Shown: positions 24,285-32,748 of the stretch, piece after piece | Layout of the letters: every line of letters starts with the position of its first letter | Position numbering within the stretch: the stretch's first letter is position 1 | Source of the DNA: Oscillospiraceae bacterium | GTDB taxonomy: Bacteria; Bacillota; Clostridia; Oscillospirales; Ruminococcaceae | Direction: 5' to 3' | DNA length: 64,000 nucleotides | Assembly (NCBI GenBank): GCA_019423755.1 | Contig: JAHZAU010000007.1 | Span: forward strand, 1-64,000 | Notes under the pieces: generated by a model | The model's input: only the letters and a program-made list of their open reading frames with translations | Databases searched by the model: none | Told to the model about the DNA's origin: nothing | Made by a program: the position numbers and the translations under genes

Positions 24285-26270
24285 CTATTTGAGGGAAGGT
24301 GCGATAGCAGACAGGGAGGAGACGCCCTCCTTGACGGCAACGGCCTTGCCGCTGTCCCAAGCGCGGTAGTAGAGGGTACCGGTGGTGGAAAGGGTGGCTT
24401 CGCCGCTTTCGCCCACGGTGGTCTCCTGCTGCAGGTAGTAGATACCGTCGGGGGTGGTGACGGCGTCCATCACCTGAGAAGCGATGCGTTTGGGGTTGCT
24501 GCGCTTTTCAATGGCTTTGGAATACAGGCTCTGGTCCTCGGTGAGGAAGTAGAGGTTTTTGCCGTCGTTGTCCAGGCCCACCAGGGTGATGGTGCCGATG
24601 TCTTCCAGGACGGAGGTGGGCTGTGCGCCGTCAAAGGTCTTGAGCACCACGGAATCGGAGGTCTCCTCCATAATGTTGCCGCTGCCGGTGGTCAGATAGC
24701 CCAGCTGGGCGTTGTTGTCCACCTTATCGGAAAGGCTGGCGTCCAGAGCGGAGACTTCCGGCTCGCTCATGCTGCCCAGGGTGTAGCGGTAAACGTCGGA
24801 GCCTTTGCTCCAGAACAGGTAGGAGCCGGCCTGAGAGAGGAAGCCGATGTCCTCGGAAGGCTGGTACTGGTCCACGTTATACAGCCCTTCGCAGAGGGTC
24901 AGGGTGTTGCCGGACTGGTCCATGACCATCAGGTTGCCATCGGCGTCGGTGTAGAACAGCTCGTTTGCGCTCAGGCGGGTGGGCAGGATGAAGGTCTGGG
25001 TCAGGATCTCGGAGGGGCCCATATCCCGGCCGTTTTCGTTGTGCCAGCTGTAGTCGCGCTGGAAGGCCTCCACGATGGAGGTGGTGTTGTCCACCAGCTT
25101 GGTGACCTGCTGGGTGGAGGGGTCGAAGGTGCCGATGCTGCCGATGGGGTTGTTTTTGTTTTCGGAAACGTCGGTGTCGCCCAGGTAGACCATAACGCCG
25201 GTGTCCTCATAGACCAGCAGCTCGGTGATGCCGGAGGCGATGGGGAGCATCTCCTCGGTGTCGGTGTTGGTCAGGTAGTACATCTGGGCGGTCATGTTCT
25301 CGTCCCGGCCCAGGATGTAGATGGTCTTGCCGTCCCGGGAGAGGTAGTAGACGTTCAGAGAGTCGTCCAGCATGTGGGCGGTGCCGTTTACATAGTAGCC
25401 GCTCTGGACCACGGTGCCGGTCTCGTCCAGCTGGGTGAGCATATAGCTCGCGCCGTCGTCGGTCACGGCGGTGATGAGGGTGCTGTCCATGCCGATGATC
25501 TCGCTTACCGGTGTGATGCCGGAAGCGTCGTAGCGGTACTGCACGATGCCGTTTTCCCCGGTTTTATAGTAGTAAACGCTGTTGCCGTTGGAGCAGGAGA
25601 AGGCGGCCACGCCGGTATCCACCTGCTGGGCTTCCTGACCGGCGGGTTTGTACATCAGGTTGACCTCGGTGGTGGGGGTACCGGACTCCACGCCGGTAGC
25701 GGCTACCTCCAGGTAGACCTCATCGCCGTTGTCCCACTTGACGTAGTTCTGCACGCCGATATAAGGGGTGGTGCCCTGGATCATAGCGCCGATGGTCTGG
25801 TTGGCGGTCAGGTCCTGGGCGGTGTTGACGTACAGCTCGGTTACCTGGCCGTTTTCTACCACGCCAGCGCTCTGGGAGGACTGGAAGCAGGCATAGGTGG
25901 GGTTCTGGTGCTCCTGTGCGGTAACGGTCTGGGGCTCGCCCCGGCCGTTTGCGTACCACCAGGCAGCGCCCACCAGTACCACGGCAGCGATTAGAGCAGC
26001 CAGGATCACGCCGGCGCCCTTCTTTTTGGGAGCGGGAGCGGGCTCCTCGGTGGAAGCGGCTTCTTCGGGAGCAGCCTCTTTGGCAGGGGTCTCCTCAGCG
26101 GGAGCAGACTCTTGGGAGGCGGTTTCCTCGGGAGCGCTTTCCTCGGCGGGAGCGTTCTCCTCCGGGGTTACCGGCTGGTCTTCCGCGTCCAGCAGGGTGC
26201 CGCACTGGGGGCAGGTGAACGGAAGCGGTTCATTTTCGGGGAAGGTTTTTCCGCATTGCTTGCAGATCAT
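24285..26270 (-). CDS. Zinc-ribbon, single-TM protein with large extracellular beta domain
   Basis: A 661-residue protein in three parts. A cytosolic zinc ribbon comes first (MICKQCGKTFPENEPLPFTCPQCG, Cys at 3, 6, 20, 23). An Ala/Glu/Pro-rich linker, about residues 30-80, follows. A membrane segment (AGVILAALIAAVVLVGAAWWY) spans about 84-104. The long exterior part repeats a YYL/IYILGRD-type beta pattern, suggesting a propeller-like fold. ATG 26270 was chosen; a GTG at 26285 lies inside the AAAGGTGG ribosome site. It follows a small membrane protein gene by 42 bases, so they are probably cotranscribed. The function is unknown; envelope sensing is a guess. Confidence 0.8.
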   Translation of the reverse strand: MICKQCGKTFPENEPLPFTCPQCGTLLDAEDQPVTPEENAPAEESAPEETASQESAPAEETPAKEAAPEEAASTEEPAPAPKKKGAGVILAALIAAVVLVGAAWWYANGRGEPQTVTAQEHQNPTYACFQSSQSAGVVENGQVTELYVNTAQDLTANQTIGAMIQGTTPYIGVQNYVKWDNGDEVYLEVAATGVESGTPTTEVNLMYKPAGQEAQQVDTGVAAFSCSNGNSVYYYKTGENGIVQYRYDASGITPVSEIIGMDSTLITAVTDDGASYMLTQLDETGTVVQSGYYVNGTAHMLDDSLNVYYLSRDGKTIYILGRDENMTAQMYYLTNTDTEEMLPIASGITELLVYEDTGVMVYLGDTDVSENKNNPIGSIGTFDPSTQQVTKLVDNTTSIVEAFQRDYSWHNENGRDMGPSEILTQTFILPTRLSANELFYTDADGNLMVMDQSGNTLTLCEGLYNVDQYQPSEDIGFLSQAGSYLFWSKGSDVYRYTLGSMSEPEVSALDASLSDKVDNNAQLGYLTTGSGNIMEETSDSVVLKTFDGAQPTSVLEDIGTITLVGLDNDGKNLYFLTEDQSLYSKAIEKRSNPKRIASQVMDAVTTPDGIYYLQQETTVGESGEATLSTTGTLYYRAWDSGKAVAVKEGVSSLSAIAPSLK

Positions 26271-26312
26271 AGGGTATGGGACCACCTTTCTAATGGATCG
26301 GGATAAGCTAGA

Positions 26313-26846
26313 TTAATCCAGCGGGGAAAGGCCCCGGCGCTGTTCCAAAAACAGCATGACCAGGGCGATGCCCAGAAACAGCGGGTAGCTTTCAAAGGGG
26401 AACATGGCCAGCAGCGAGAAGGCGATGAACCATTTTTTGCCTGGATGATAGTGGATCATCAGGGAGCAGAAAGCCAGCACCACGCCGAAACTCATGAGGA
26501 ACAAGGTCAGGTGCAGCGTCTGGGAGAGGGAATAGTTGTCCGAAAGGAACAGCAGGTTCCCGAGATTCGCCAGGTTGACCAGGGCGCCCAGGGCGCACAC
26601 CGCCCGCAGGCCCTTCTTTTTGCGCAGGCAGAGCGCCCACCCCAAAAAGAACACCACGATCAGACTGTACAGAGCCGCATTGACGCAGACCACCACCAGA
26701 GCGGCCAGATCCAGCTGCTCCGGCGCGATGGCCCCCGAGGTCACCAAATAGGGGACCAGCGGGGCGACCACCGTCCCCATCAGGAAGAACCCAAAGTAGG
26801 CCAGCACCCCGGCCAGGGTGAAGTTTTGAATACGCAAGAAATTCAT
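26313..26846 (-). CDS. Small polytopic membrane protein, unknown function
   Basis: About 177 residues with five hydrophobic segments (roughly 10-30, 48-72, 78-97, 108-130 and 140-170) and a short charged tail (LEQRRGLSPLD). The start is uncertain: ATG 26846 (MNFLRI) is adjacent to AAAGG, while a GTG at 26864 lacks a ribosome site. It resembles no family I can name. It lies upstream of and probably in one transcript with the zinc-ribbon membrane protein, whose membrane segment may interact with it. Confidence 0.7.
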   Translation of the reverse strand: MNFLRIQNFTLAGVLAYFGFFLMGTVVAPLVPYLVTSGAIAPEQLDLAALVVVCVNAALYSLIVVFFLGWALCLRKKKGLRAVCALGALVNLANLGNLLFLSDNYSLSQTLHLTLFLMSFGVVLAFCSLMIHYHPGKKWFIAFSLLAMFPFESYPLFLGIALVMLFLEQRRGLSPLD

Positions 26847-27043
26847 CCTTTCCACATCCGGCACAGGGCCGGGTCATAGCAATATGCTCCGGCCAGGCGG
26901 GGCAGCAAGCCAAACAAGGGCCATATCCTCCCTATTATAGCGCATCGCCGGGCAGAAAGGTAGGGCCAAGGTGTGAATTTTTTGCAGGGCGGGCCGCCTT
27001 TTTGAAAAATTTCCGCCGCAGCCGGGCAAAAGGAACAAAATAG

Positions 27044-27073
27044 TTGTGAATCCCGTTTGGGTTATGGTATAAT
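27044..27073 (+). promoter_or_regulatory. Promoter of the divergent rpoN gene
   Basis: TTGTGA (27044-27049) and TATAAT (27068-27073), spacer 18, 85 bases before the start codon. The rest of the 26847-27157 gap has no gene. Confidence 0.7.
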
Positions 27074-27157
27074 AAGCGCAAAAGTGGACGTATTTCTTGC
27101 AGAATCGACATAGATCTAGGAAACCCGTTCCCCAATTTTCAAGATGGAGGGATCCCC

Positions 27158-28621
27158 ATGAAGGAACCAATGGCAGCAAAGTCCGCCCAGCCCGCATCCC
27201 CCGAGCTGCTGGCCCGGGTGCTCAAGATGAGCAGCGAGGACTTAGGAGCGTATCTGAATCAGCAGATGCTGGAAAACCCGGTGCTGGAGATCGAGCAGAA
27301 CACCGAGGGCATCACCGACGGAGACCTGGACCAGCGCAAAGCGGCCTGGCTGGAAAGCAACGACTTTGAAGAAGGGCTCGGCTACTTCGACCCCGAGGCC
27401 CAGCTGGAGGAGACCGACATCTGGGAGTGGACCGGCGCCCAGGAGGAAACCCTGAGCCAGGTGCTCTGCCGTCAGATCGGCGAGCTGGAACTGGAGGAGC
27501 CGGTGCGGGCCGCCGCCTGCAAAGCGGCCGAGGCGCTGGACGAAAATGGCTACCTGCTGGCTACCTTGGAGGAGTTGGCCGCCGCGGCTAGCTGCGACGT
27601 GGCCACTGCCCAGGCGGGTCTTGCGGTGGTGCGCGGGTTGGAACCGTTGGGCGTCGGCGCGCGGGACCTGGCCGACTGCCTCTGTCTGCAGCTGGACGAG
27701 GAGGACCACCTGGCCCAGCGTCTGGCCCGGGAGTACCTGCCGCTGGTGGGTCAGGGCCGCTGGCAGCAGCTGAGCGAGCTTCTGGGCGAGGACGAAGCGT
27801 CCATCCAGGCGGCGGTGCAGCGTCTGCGCGCCTGCAACCCCAAGCCCGGCTCCCAGTACGGCGCCCATGAGCGCTCCCCCTACATCACCCCCGACGTGGT
27901 GGTGATCAAATTCCTCGAGGAATATTATGTAGCCCTCAACGACTTCTCCTACCCGGAGATCGCCATCAGCGACGAGTACGCGCAGATGCTGCGCTTTACC
28001 GACGACGCCCAGGCCAAGGAATACATCCAGCAGAAGACCGAAGAGGCCCAGCAGCTGCAGCAGGCGGTGGAATACCGCAGCCAGACCCTGCTGCGGGTGT
28101 CCAAGGCGGTGGTGAAGAACCAGGAGCAGTTCTTCCGCTATGGCCCCCATTATTTGAAGCTGCTACGCTCGGAAGAGCTGGCCCGCCAGCTGGGCATGGA
28201 GGACCTGGAAGTCCGGGACGCGCTGCGGGGCAAGTTCCTTCAGTCGCCCTTCGGCGTTTACCCCATGCGTTACTTTATCGCCAAGCAGAAGCTGCCGCTG
28301 GAAGGCCTGGGACAGCTCAAGCAGAAGCTGCGCAGCCTGTTGGAGTGCGAGGACAAGGCCCAGCCCTACACCGACGAGCAGCTTTCCCACATGCTGGGGC
28401 TGGAAAACCTCTACCTTTCCGAGGAGCAGGTCCAGCAGCTGCGCGAGGAGTGGAACATCCCCGACCCCGAGGAGCGGATGGCCTTTGCTTCGGAGGAGGA
28501 GCATCCCTGCCATTGCGGCTGCGAGCATGACCACGAGGAACACTGCCACTGCGGCTGCGAACATGACCACGAAGAACAGCATAACTGCGGTTGTGGACAC
28601 TGCCATGAGGACGAAAGATAA
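27158..28621 (+). CDS. rpoN: Divergent RNA polymerase sigma-54 factor lacking a canonical RpoN box, with Cys/His-rich tail
   Basis: A 487-residue sigma-54 homologue. Region I is recognisable (LLARVLKMSSEDLGAYLNQQ then MLENPVLEIEQN, residues about 16-48). The core-binding region (ETLSQVLCRQIGELELEEPV to GVGARDLADCLCLQL) and an HTH-like region (VRDALRGKFLQSPFGVYPMRYF) are also clear. The RpoN box, ARRTVAKYRE in typical proteins, is replaced by YLSEEQVQQLREEWNIP. The last 35 residues contain repeats of HCGCEHDHEE, a likely metal-binding tail. ATG 27158 follows GGAGGGATCCCC. Promoter recognition at -24 is doubtful. No enhancer-binding activator is nearby. Confidence 0.88.
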   Translation: MKEPMAAKSAQPASPELLARVLKMSSEDLGAYLNQQMLENPVLEIEQNTEGITDGDLDQRKAAWLESNDFEEGLGYFDPEAQLEETDIWEWTGAQEETLSQVLCRQIGELELEEPVRAAACKAAEALDENGYLLATLEELAAAASCDVATAQAGLAVVRGLEPLGVGARDLADCLCLQLDEEDHLAQRLAREYLPLVGQGRWQQLSELLGEDEASIQAAVQRLRACNPKPGSQYGAHERSPYITPDVVVIKFLEEYYVALNDFSYPEIAISDEYAQMLRFTDDAQAKEYIQQKTEEAQQLQQAVEYRSQTLLRVSKAVVKNQEQFFRYGPHYLKLLRSEELARQLGMEDLEVRDALRGKFLQSPFGVYPMRYFIAKQKLPLEGLGQLKQKLRSLLECEDKAQPYTDEQLSHMLGLENLYLSEEQVQQLREEWNIPDPEERMAFASEEEHPCHCGCEHDHEEHCHCGCEHDHEEQHNCGCGHCHEDER

Positions 28622-28653
28622 CCAGCTGTTTTAGCCGGACAAAAAACGAAAGA

Positions 28654-28704
28654 GAAGCGCCGGAAACGGGACCCGAAAAGGGGACGGTTTCCCGGCGCTT
28701 TTTT
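28654..28704 (+). terminator. Terminator after rpoN
   Basis: AAGCGCCGGaAAC pairs with GTTTcCCGGCGCTT around an inner small hairpin, then six Ts. From 28705 to 29022 no gene is seen: the stretch is AT-rich with a 12-base palindrome CATGTAAACATG at 28905-28916. Confidence 0.8.
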
Positions 28705-29022
28705 ACGCGCCTGCGCACAGGAAAAATGGAATCTTCCGGCAGAAGATGGCACCAGGAAAAAGCCTGCAATCATGCGGTTTTTTCGACAAAATTATAACGA
28801 AAAATGCCCAAGCTGGCCAATGTCAAATCTTCTAGCGTGTTTTTGTTTAATTTTAACGCAGGGTTTTTATGAAATACATACAGCTTTAAACAACGGTTTT
28901 TAGTCATGTAAACATGGCACATACAAGTGTAACCTCCTCGAGAAAATAACAGAAATAAATCGAAATCCGGCGAATTTTAAAATAAAGGGTCTGGTGTCTC
29001 CCGGACATTACGGGCCGCTTGT

Positions 29023-29052
29023 TTGACATGGCCTGCCAGGTTAAGCTATGAT
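29023..29052 (+). promoter_or_regulatory. Promoter of the GntR/UTRA operon
   Basis: TTGACA (29023-29028) and TATGAT (29047-29052), spacer 18, just upstream of the regulator gene. Confidence 0.8.
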
Positions 29053-29066
29053 GAACCCAAAGAGAA

Positions 29067-29080
29067 AACAAGCGTTTGCA
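29067..29080 (+). promoter_or_regulatory. Candidate cre (CcpA) site
   Basis: AACAAGCGTTTGCA; on the other strand TGCAAACGCTTGTT, which fits the WTGNAANCGNWNNCW consensus with one mismatch. It lies from about +8 of the predicted transcript, where CcpA binding would block elongation. Confidence 0.45.
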
Positions 29081-29099
29081 GCAGAGACGAGGTGAAAGG

Positions 29100-29870
29100 A
29101 TGAGCTCCAAGAAAACTTCTCCGGCCTATGAGCTGGTAAAAGAAGATATCGTGTCCGACATCCTCAGCGGCATCTATCCCATTGGGAGCGCCATCCGCGG
29201 CCAGGAATACTACGCCGAAAAGTTTGGCGTCAGCCGGACCACCGTCCGTCGGGCCTTCGACGAGCTGGTGCAGCGCGGGCTGCTCTATTCCATCAAAGGA
29301 AAGGGCACCTACGTCAAGAGCCGCTCCGCCTTCCTGCCCACCACGCTGGTGCCGGAAAAGAAGGAGAAAAAGCCCTACCCCCAGGCTTCCTTTAAGGTGA
29401 TCCAGATCCAGTTTGTGACGGCAGGCAAGCGCATCGCCAAGCAGCTGGGCCTGCAGGAAGGGGACCCGGTGGTCCGCATCGAGCGCCTGAAGCTCATCGA
29501 CAAGGTGGCGGGCAACTACCACATCAGCTACCTGAACGCCAAGCTGGTGGAGAAGGTCAACTTCCTTTCCGAGGACCTGGAAAACGGCTCGCTCTACCGT
29601 CTGCTGATCCACAAAGCCGGGCTGGTGCCCAGCTATTCCGACGAGATCATCCGTGCCGTGGGCTGCCCGGACTACATCGCCGATTACTTCCACCTGGAGC
29701 CCGGCGCACCCATCTCCTTTACCACCCGGGTGACCTACTCGGACGACAAGAAGATCATGGAATACTGCGAAGACTACGAGGCTACCGACGTAAACGGCCT
29801 GTACAAGAGGACTTATCATGACAAGGAAGATGATTATCACCGACATCGATGGTACCCTGATCGGGAATGA
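29100..29870 (+). CDS. GntR-family regulator with UTRA domain
   Basis: A 256-residue regulator. The winged HTH spans residues about 8-75 (LSGIYPIGSAIRGQEYYAEK, FGVSRTTVRRAFDELVQRGLL, KGKGTYVKS). The UTRA effector domain covers about 90-245. UTRA proteins of the HutC group sense small sugars or their phosphates (FrlR, NagR/YvoA, TreR). ATG 29100 follows GAGGTGAAAGG. It heads the catabolic island and overlaps the next gene by 53 bases, so it probably regulates it; the effector is presumably a pathway phosphorylated sugar. Confidence 0.92.
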   Translation: MSSKKTSPAYELVKEDIVSDILSGIYPIGSAIRGQEYYAEKFGVSRTTVRRAFDELVQRGLLYSIKGKGTYVKSRSAFLPTTLVPEKKEKKPYPQASFKVIQIQFVTAGKRIAKQLGLQEGDPVVRIERLKLIDKVAGNYHISYLNAKLVEKVNFLSEDLENGSLYRLLIHKAGLVPSYSDEIIRAVGCPDYIADYFHLEPGAPISFTTRVTYSDDKKIMEYCEDYEATDVNGLYKRTYHDKEDDYHRHRWYPDRE

Positions 29871-30612
29871 CCGGCGCATGCCGCCGGAGATGGAGCGGCT
29901 GGCCCAGCTGGTCCGGGAGCACAAGCTGCCCTTTACCGTAGCCAGCGGCCGTATCCAAAGCCGCATCCAGCCGGTGGTGGAGGCGCTGGGGATCACTCTG
30001 CCGGTCATCGGCTGCAACGGCGCTTCCGCCAAGCAGGGGGAGCGGTACCTGTGGAACCGGATGATCCCGCCCCACTGCCTGAAAGAAGCCATCCAGCTGG
30101 CCGACAGCCTGGGGATGTCGGTGGTGATGACCGACGGCGAGAAGGAATACGCCTTCCGCCGCACCCCGTGGGTAGCGGACCTCATGGACAACTACGGGCG
30201 CTATGACGGGGTCCGGCCCATCGCAGAGGATGAATGGCCCAGCCAGCGCATCCAGAAGGTGCTGCTGGACGACAGCGCCAACAGCGGGCGGATGGACGAG
30301 ATCGTCGCCCTGCTGGAACGCTTCCCCCAGGAGGTGGCGCTGGTGCGGTACCAAAGCGGCGTGCTGGATGTGATGCCCGCCGGATGCAGCAAGGGTGCGG
30401 CCGTCCGTCAGCTGGCGGAACATCTGGGGATCGATTTAGCGGATGTGGTCGCGGTAGGCGACCATCAGAATGATATGGAGATGATCTCGGAGGCAGGGTT
30501 GGGCGTCGCAGTCGGCAACGCCTCCCCGGAGCTGAAAGCCTGCGCCGACTATGTGTGCCAGGCGCCGCTGTGCCAGGGGGTCATCGAAATGGTAGAAAGG
30601 TTTTGTTTGTAA
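29818..30612 (+). CDS. HAD-superfamily (Cof/IIB) phosphatase, copy 1
   Basis: A 264-residue HAD hydrolase: motif I DIDGTLIGND (nucleophile Asp 9, Asp 11), motif II SGR, motif III Lys in GCSKGAAVRQL, motif IV GDHQNDMEM. The C2B cap and length fit Cof-type sugar-phosphate phosphatases. ATG 29818 lies inside the 3' end of the regulator gene, with AAGAGG upstream. Its stop overlaps the next start (TAATG). A paralogue sits at 37165 in the same locus. It probably dephosphorylates a pathway intermediate. Confidence 0.9.
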   Translation: MTRKMIITDIDGTLIGNDRRMPPEMERLAQLVREHKLPFTVASGRIQSRIQPVVEALGITLPVIGCNGASAKQGERYLWNRMIPPHCLKEAIQLADSLGMSVVMTDGEKEYAFRRTPWVADLMDNYGRYDGVRPIAEDEWPSQRIQKVLLDDSANSGRMDEIVALLERFPQEVALVRYQSGVLDVMPAGCSKGAAVRQLAEHLGIDLADVVAVGDHQNDMEMISEAGLGVAVGNASPELKACADYVCQAPLCQGVIEMVERFCL

Positions 30613-31757
30613 TGGAACAGATGGAACAACTGCAATTATGGGATAACCCGGTAAGACGCCAGGTGTACAGCATCCCGGCTATGGTCGAGGAGATGCTGCC
30701 CGGCCTGCAGGCGGACGCCGGCGCGCTGGCCCAGCGGCTGGAAAAGCCCCGCCGGGTGCTGATCAGCGGCTGCGGAGACTGCTTCTTCGCCGCCATGAGC
30801 ATGAAAGAGACCCTGAGCGGCTGGCTGGGCCTTCCGGTGGAGGTAGTCTCCTCCCTGGAACTGGCCAGACACCTGCCCCACAGCGCGGTGGAGGAGCCGG
30901 TCCTGGTGCTGCTGCTGAGCAAATCCGGCGGCGCCGCCCGGGTGGTGGAAGCCGCCCAGAGGATGGCCGCTTGGAAGGTACCGGTGGTGGCCCTCACTGC
31001 CAAACCCGAGTCCCCGCTGGCCCAGGCAGCGGAGCATCTGCTCCAGCTGCGCATCCCGGCCTTTGAATCGGCCCCCGGCGTGCGCAGCTACACCGCCATG
31101 ATGCTGGGTCTGTCCGTTTTGGGCGCGGCTTTGAGCCAAAGCTGGGGCGTGGGCGGCATAGAGCCTGCCCGCTGCGCCGAGGGTCTTGGTCAGGCGCTGC
31201 ACCTTTTGGAAGGCTGCCTGCCTCAGTGGGACCAGCTGGCCTTTGACCTGGCAAGACTCAAATCCAACGCCCGCAGCGCCGAGCTTATCGGCGGCGGTAT
31301 CGACGCCGGAGCGGCCTGGTACACCGGCGCCAAGTTCTACGAGACCGCCGGCCTGCCGGCCAGCTGCGTGGACTGCGAGGATTGGTTCCATCTCAACTAC
31401 TTCGCGGCGCCTCGGGCCGAGATGCTGACCATGGTGTTCCACCATCAGGCCAGCGCCAGCGCCAGCCGCAGCCGCGAGCTGCTGACCCGCCTGGAAGCCA
31501 TGGGCTTTGATGTGGCGCTGGTCACTGACGAACCCCAGCTCCCGGCCCGGTGGACCTTCTCCTATCCTCACACCGAGGAGTGGACGGTGCCGATGATCAC
31601 CTATGCTGCCGGAGCACTGGTAGCATCTTATGTAGCCAAACTGGCCGATCAGCCTTTTAACTGCGGCTTTGCCGGTCCCTGGGCCAAAAACCCGCAGCTT
31701 CCCAGCACCACCAATAGTGAAATTCAAATTTTAACCTGCGGAGGGAATAAGGAATGA
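30612..31757 (+). CDS. SIS-domain sugar isomerase/deglycase-like protein, copy 1
   Basis: A 381-residue protein with two SIS domains, as in the GlmS isomerase half, AgaS and FrlB/FraB deglycases. The first sugar-phosphate site is LISGCGDCFFAA then LLLSKSGGAARVVEAA; the second half has LIGGGIDAGAAWYTGAKFYE and CEDWFHLNYF, where the E and H align with the catalytic region of GlmS-like proteins (GELKHGP). The start overlaps the HAD stop and the end overlaps the next start (ATGA), so coupling is strong. Its paralogue is at 38882. A role in cleaving or isomerising an aminated sugar phosphate is inferred. Confidence 0.88.
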   Translation: MEQMEQLQLWDNPVRRQVYSIPAMVEEMLPGLQADAGALAQRLEKPRRVLISGCGDCFFAAMSMKETLSGWLGLPVEVVSSLELARHLPHSAVEEPVLVLLLSKSGGAARVVEAAQRMAAWKVPVVALTAKPESPLAQAAEHLLQLRIPAFESAPGVRSYTAMMLGLSVLGAALSQSWGVGGIEPARCAEGLGQALHLLEGCLPQWDQLAFDLARLKSNARSAELIGGGIDAGAAWYTGAKFYETAGLPASCVDCEDWFHLNYFAAPRAEMLTMVFHHQASASASRSRELLTRLEAMGFDVALVTDEPQLPARWTFSYPHTEEWTVPMITYAAGALVASYVAKLADQPFNCGFAGPWAKNPQLPSTTNSEIQILTCGGNKE

Positions 31758-32737
31758 GCGACAAAAAGAAACTGATCTACGACTGCGACCCGGGTACCGA
31801 CGATTCCGTCAGCATTTTGATGGCCCTGACCCACCCGGATCTGGAACTGCTGGCAATCACCACCGAGAGCGGCAACTTCCCGGCGGATGTCAGCGCCACC
31901 CACGCCCTGCAGGTACTGGAATACATCGGCCGTGAGGATATGCCGGTGGCCCAGGGTATGGTCCATCCTCTGGTCCGCGAGCAGCCTTCCGACCCTTACT
32001 GCCACGGCCAGGACGGTCTGGGCAACCACTTCTTCCCCCAGCCCAAGCTCAAACCCATCGACAAGCACCCGGCGCTGGTGATCATCGATGAGGTGATGAA
32101 ATATCCCCACGAAGTCACCCTGGTCTGCACCGCGCCCCTGACCAACGTAGCCCTGGCCTTCATGCTCAAGCCGGAGATCATCCCGCTGGTCAAGGAGGTC
32201 ATCCACCTGGGCGGTTCCTACGGCTTCAGCGGCTACGCCTTCAGCAACGCCACCGGCGACAACCCCATGAGCGAGTGGAACGTCTACGTGGACCCGGAAG
32301 CTGCCAAGATCGTTTACGAGTCCGGCGTCAATCTGACCACCATCGGCCTGGATGTGGCCTTTAACCCCGACATGGTCAACATCAGCGAGGAGACCATGGA
32401 AAAACTGCGCCGGGTGGGCAACAAACAGTGCAAATACGCTCTGGAGATCATCGATTACATCGACGGCAACAACACCATCGAGGACATCGGCCTGTTTATC
32501 AACGGCCCCATCGATACCACCGCTATGTGCGCCTTTATCCATCCCGAGATGCTCACCACCACCAAGATCAAGGTGGCTGTGGACACTGGCAGCCAGCTGA
32601 CCCGCGGTATGACCCTGTGGGATCGCCGCGACCACTTCCGCTGGGAGCACCTGCCGGAGATCCGCACCGCTACCTCCATCGACAGTGAGCTGTATCAGAA
32701 GACCTTCGTGGAAGCCCTGTCCGGTATCGTGGAATAG
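31754..32737 (+). CDS. Nucleoside hydrolase-family protein (IUNH fold), copy 1
   Basis: A 327-residue member of the inosine-uridine nucleoside hydrolase family. The calcium and catalytic Asp cluster is DCDPGTDDSVSI (Asp10, 12, 16 and 17); NATGDNPMSEWNVYVDPEAA is the ribose-binding AEFNIYVDPEAA block and TAPLTNVA holds the Ca-ligand Thr. The usual catalytic His-Asp near residue 240 reads GPIDTTA (Ile253-Asp254), so the His is replaced. The gene overlaps the SIS stop by four bases. It may cleave an N-glycosidic bond of an unusual substrate. Confidence 0.9.
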   Translation: MSDKKKLIYDCDPGTDDSVSILMALTHPDLELLAITTESGNFPADVSATHALQVLEYIGREDMPVAQGMVHPLVREQPSDPYCHGQDGLGNHFFPQPKLKPIDKHPALVIIDEVMKYPHEVTLVCTAPLTNVALAFMLKPEIIPLVKEVIHLGGSYGFSGYAFSNATGDNPMSEWNVYVDPEAAKIVYESGVNLTTIGLDVAFNPDMVNISEETMEKLRRVGNKQCKYALEIIDYIDGNNTIEDIGLFINGPIDTTAMCAFIHPEMLTTTKIKVAVDTGSQLTRGMTLWDRRDHFRWEHLPEIRTATSIDSELYQKTFVEALSGIVE

Positions 32738-32748
32738 GAGGACGGCGG

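Noticed and set aside
28900..28926. An eight-codon minus-strand frame (TTG start) with a perfect AGGAGG upstream
   Set aside because: It has no visible promoter, no gene after it on that strand that it could lead, and the match could be chance in an intergenic region; kept only as a note.
28911..28932. A -24/-12 promoter near TGGCAC at 28915
   Set aside because: TGGCAC is present but no TTGC element follows at the needed spacing. No convincing sigma-54 promoter was seen anywhere in the window, which fits the degenerate RpoN.
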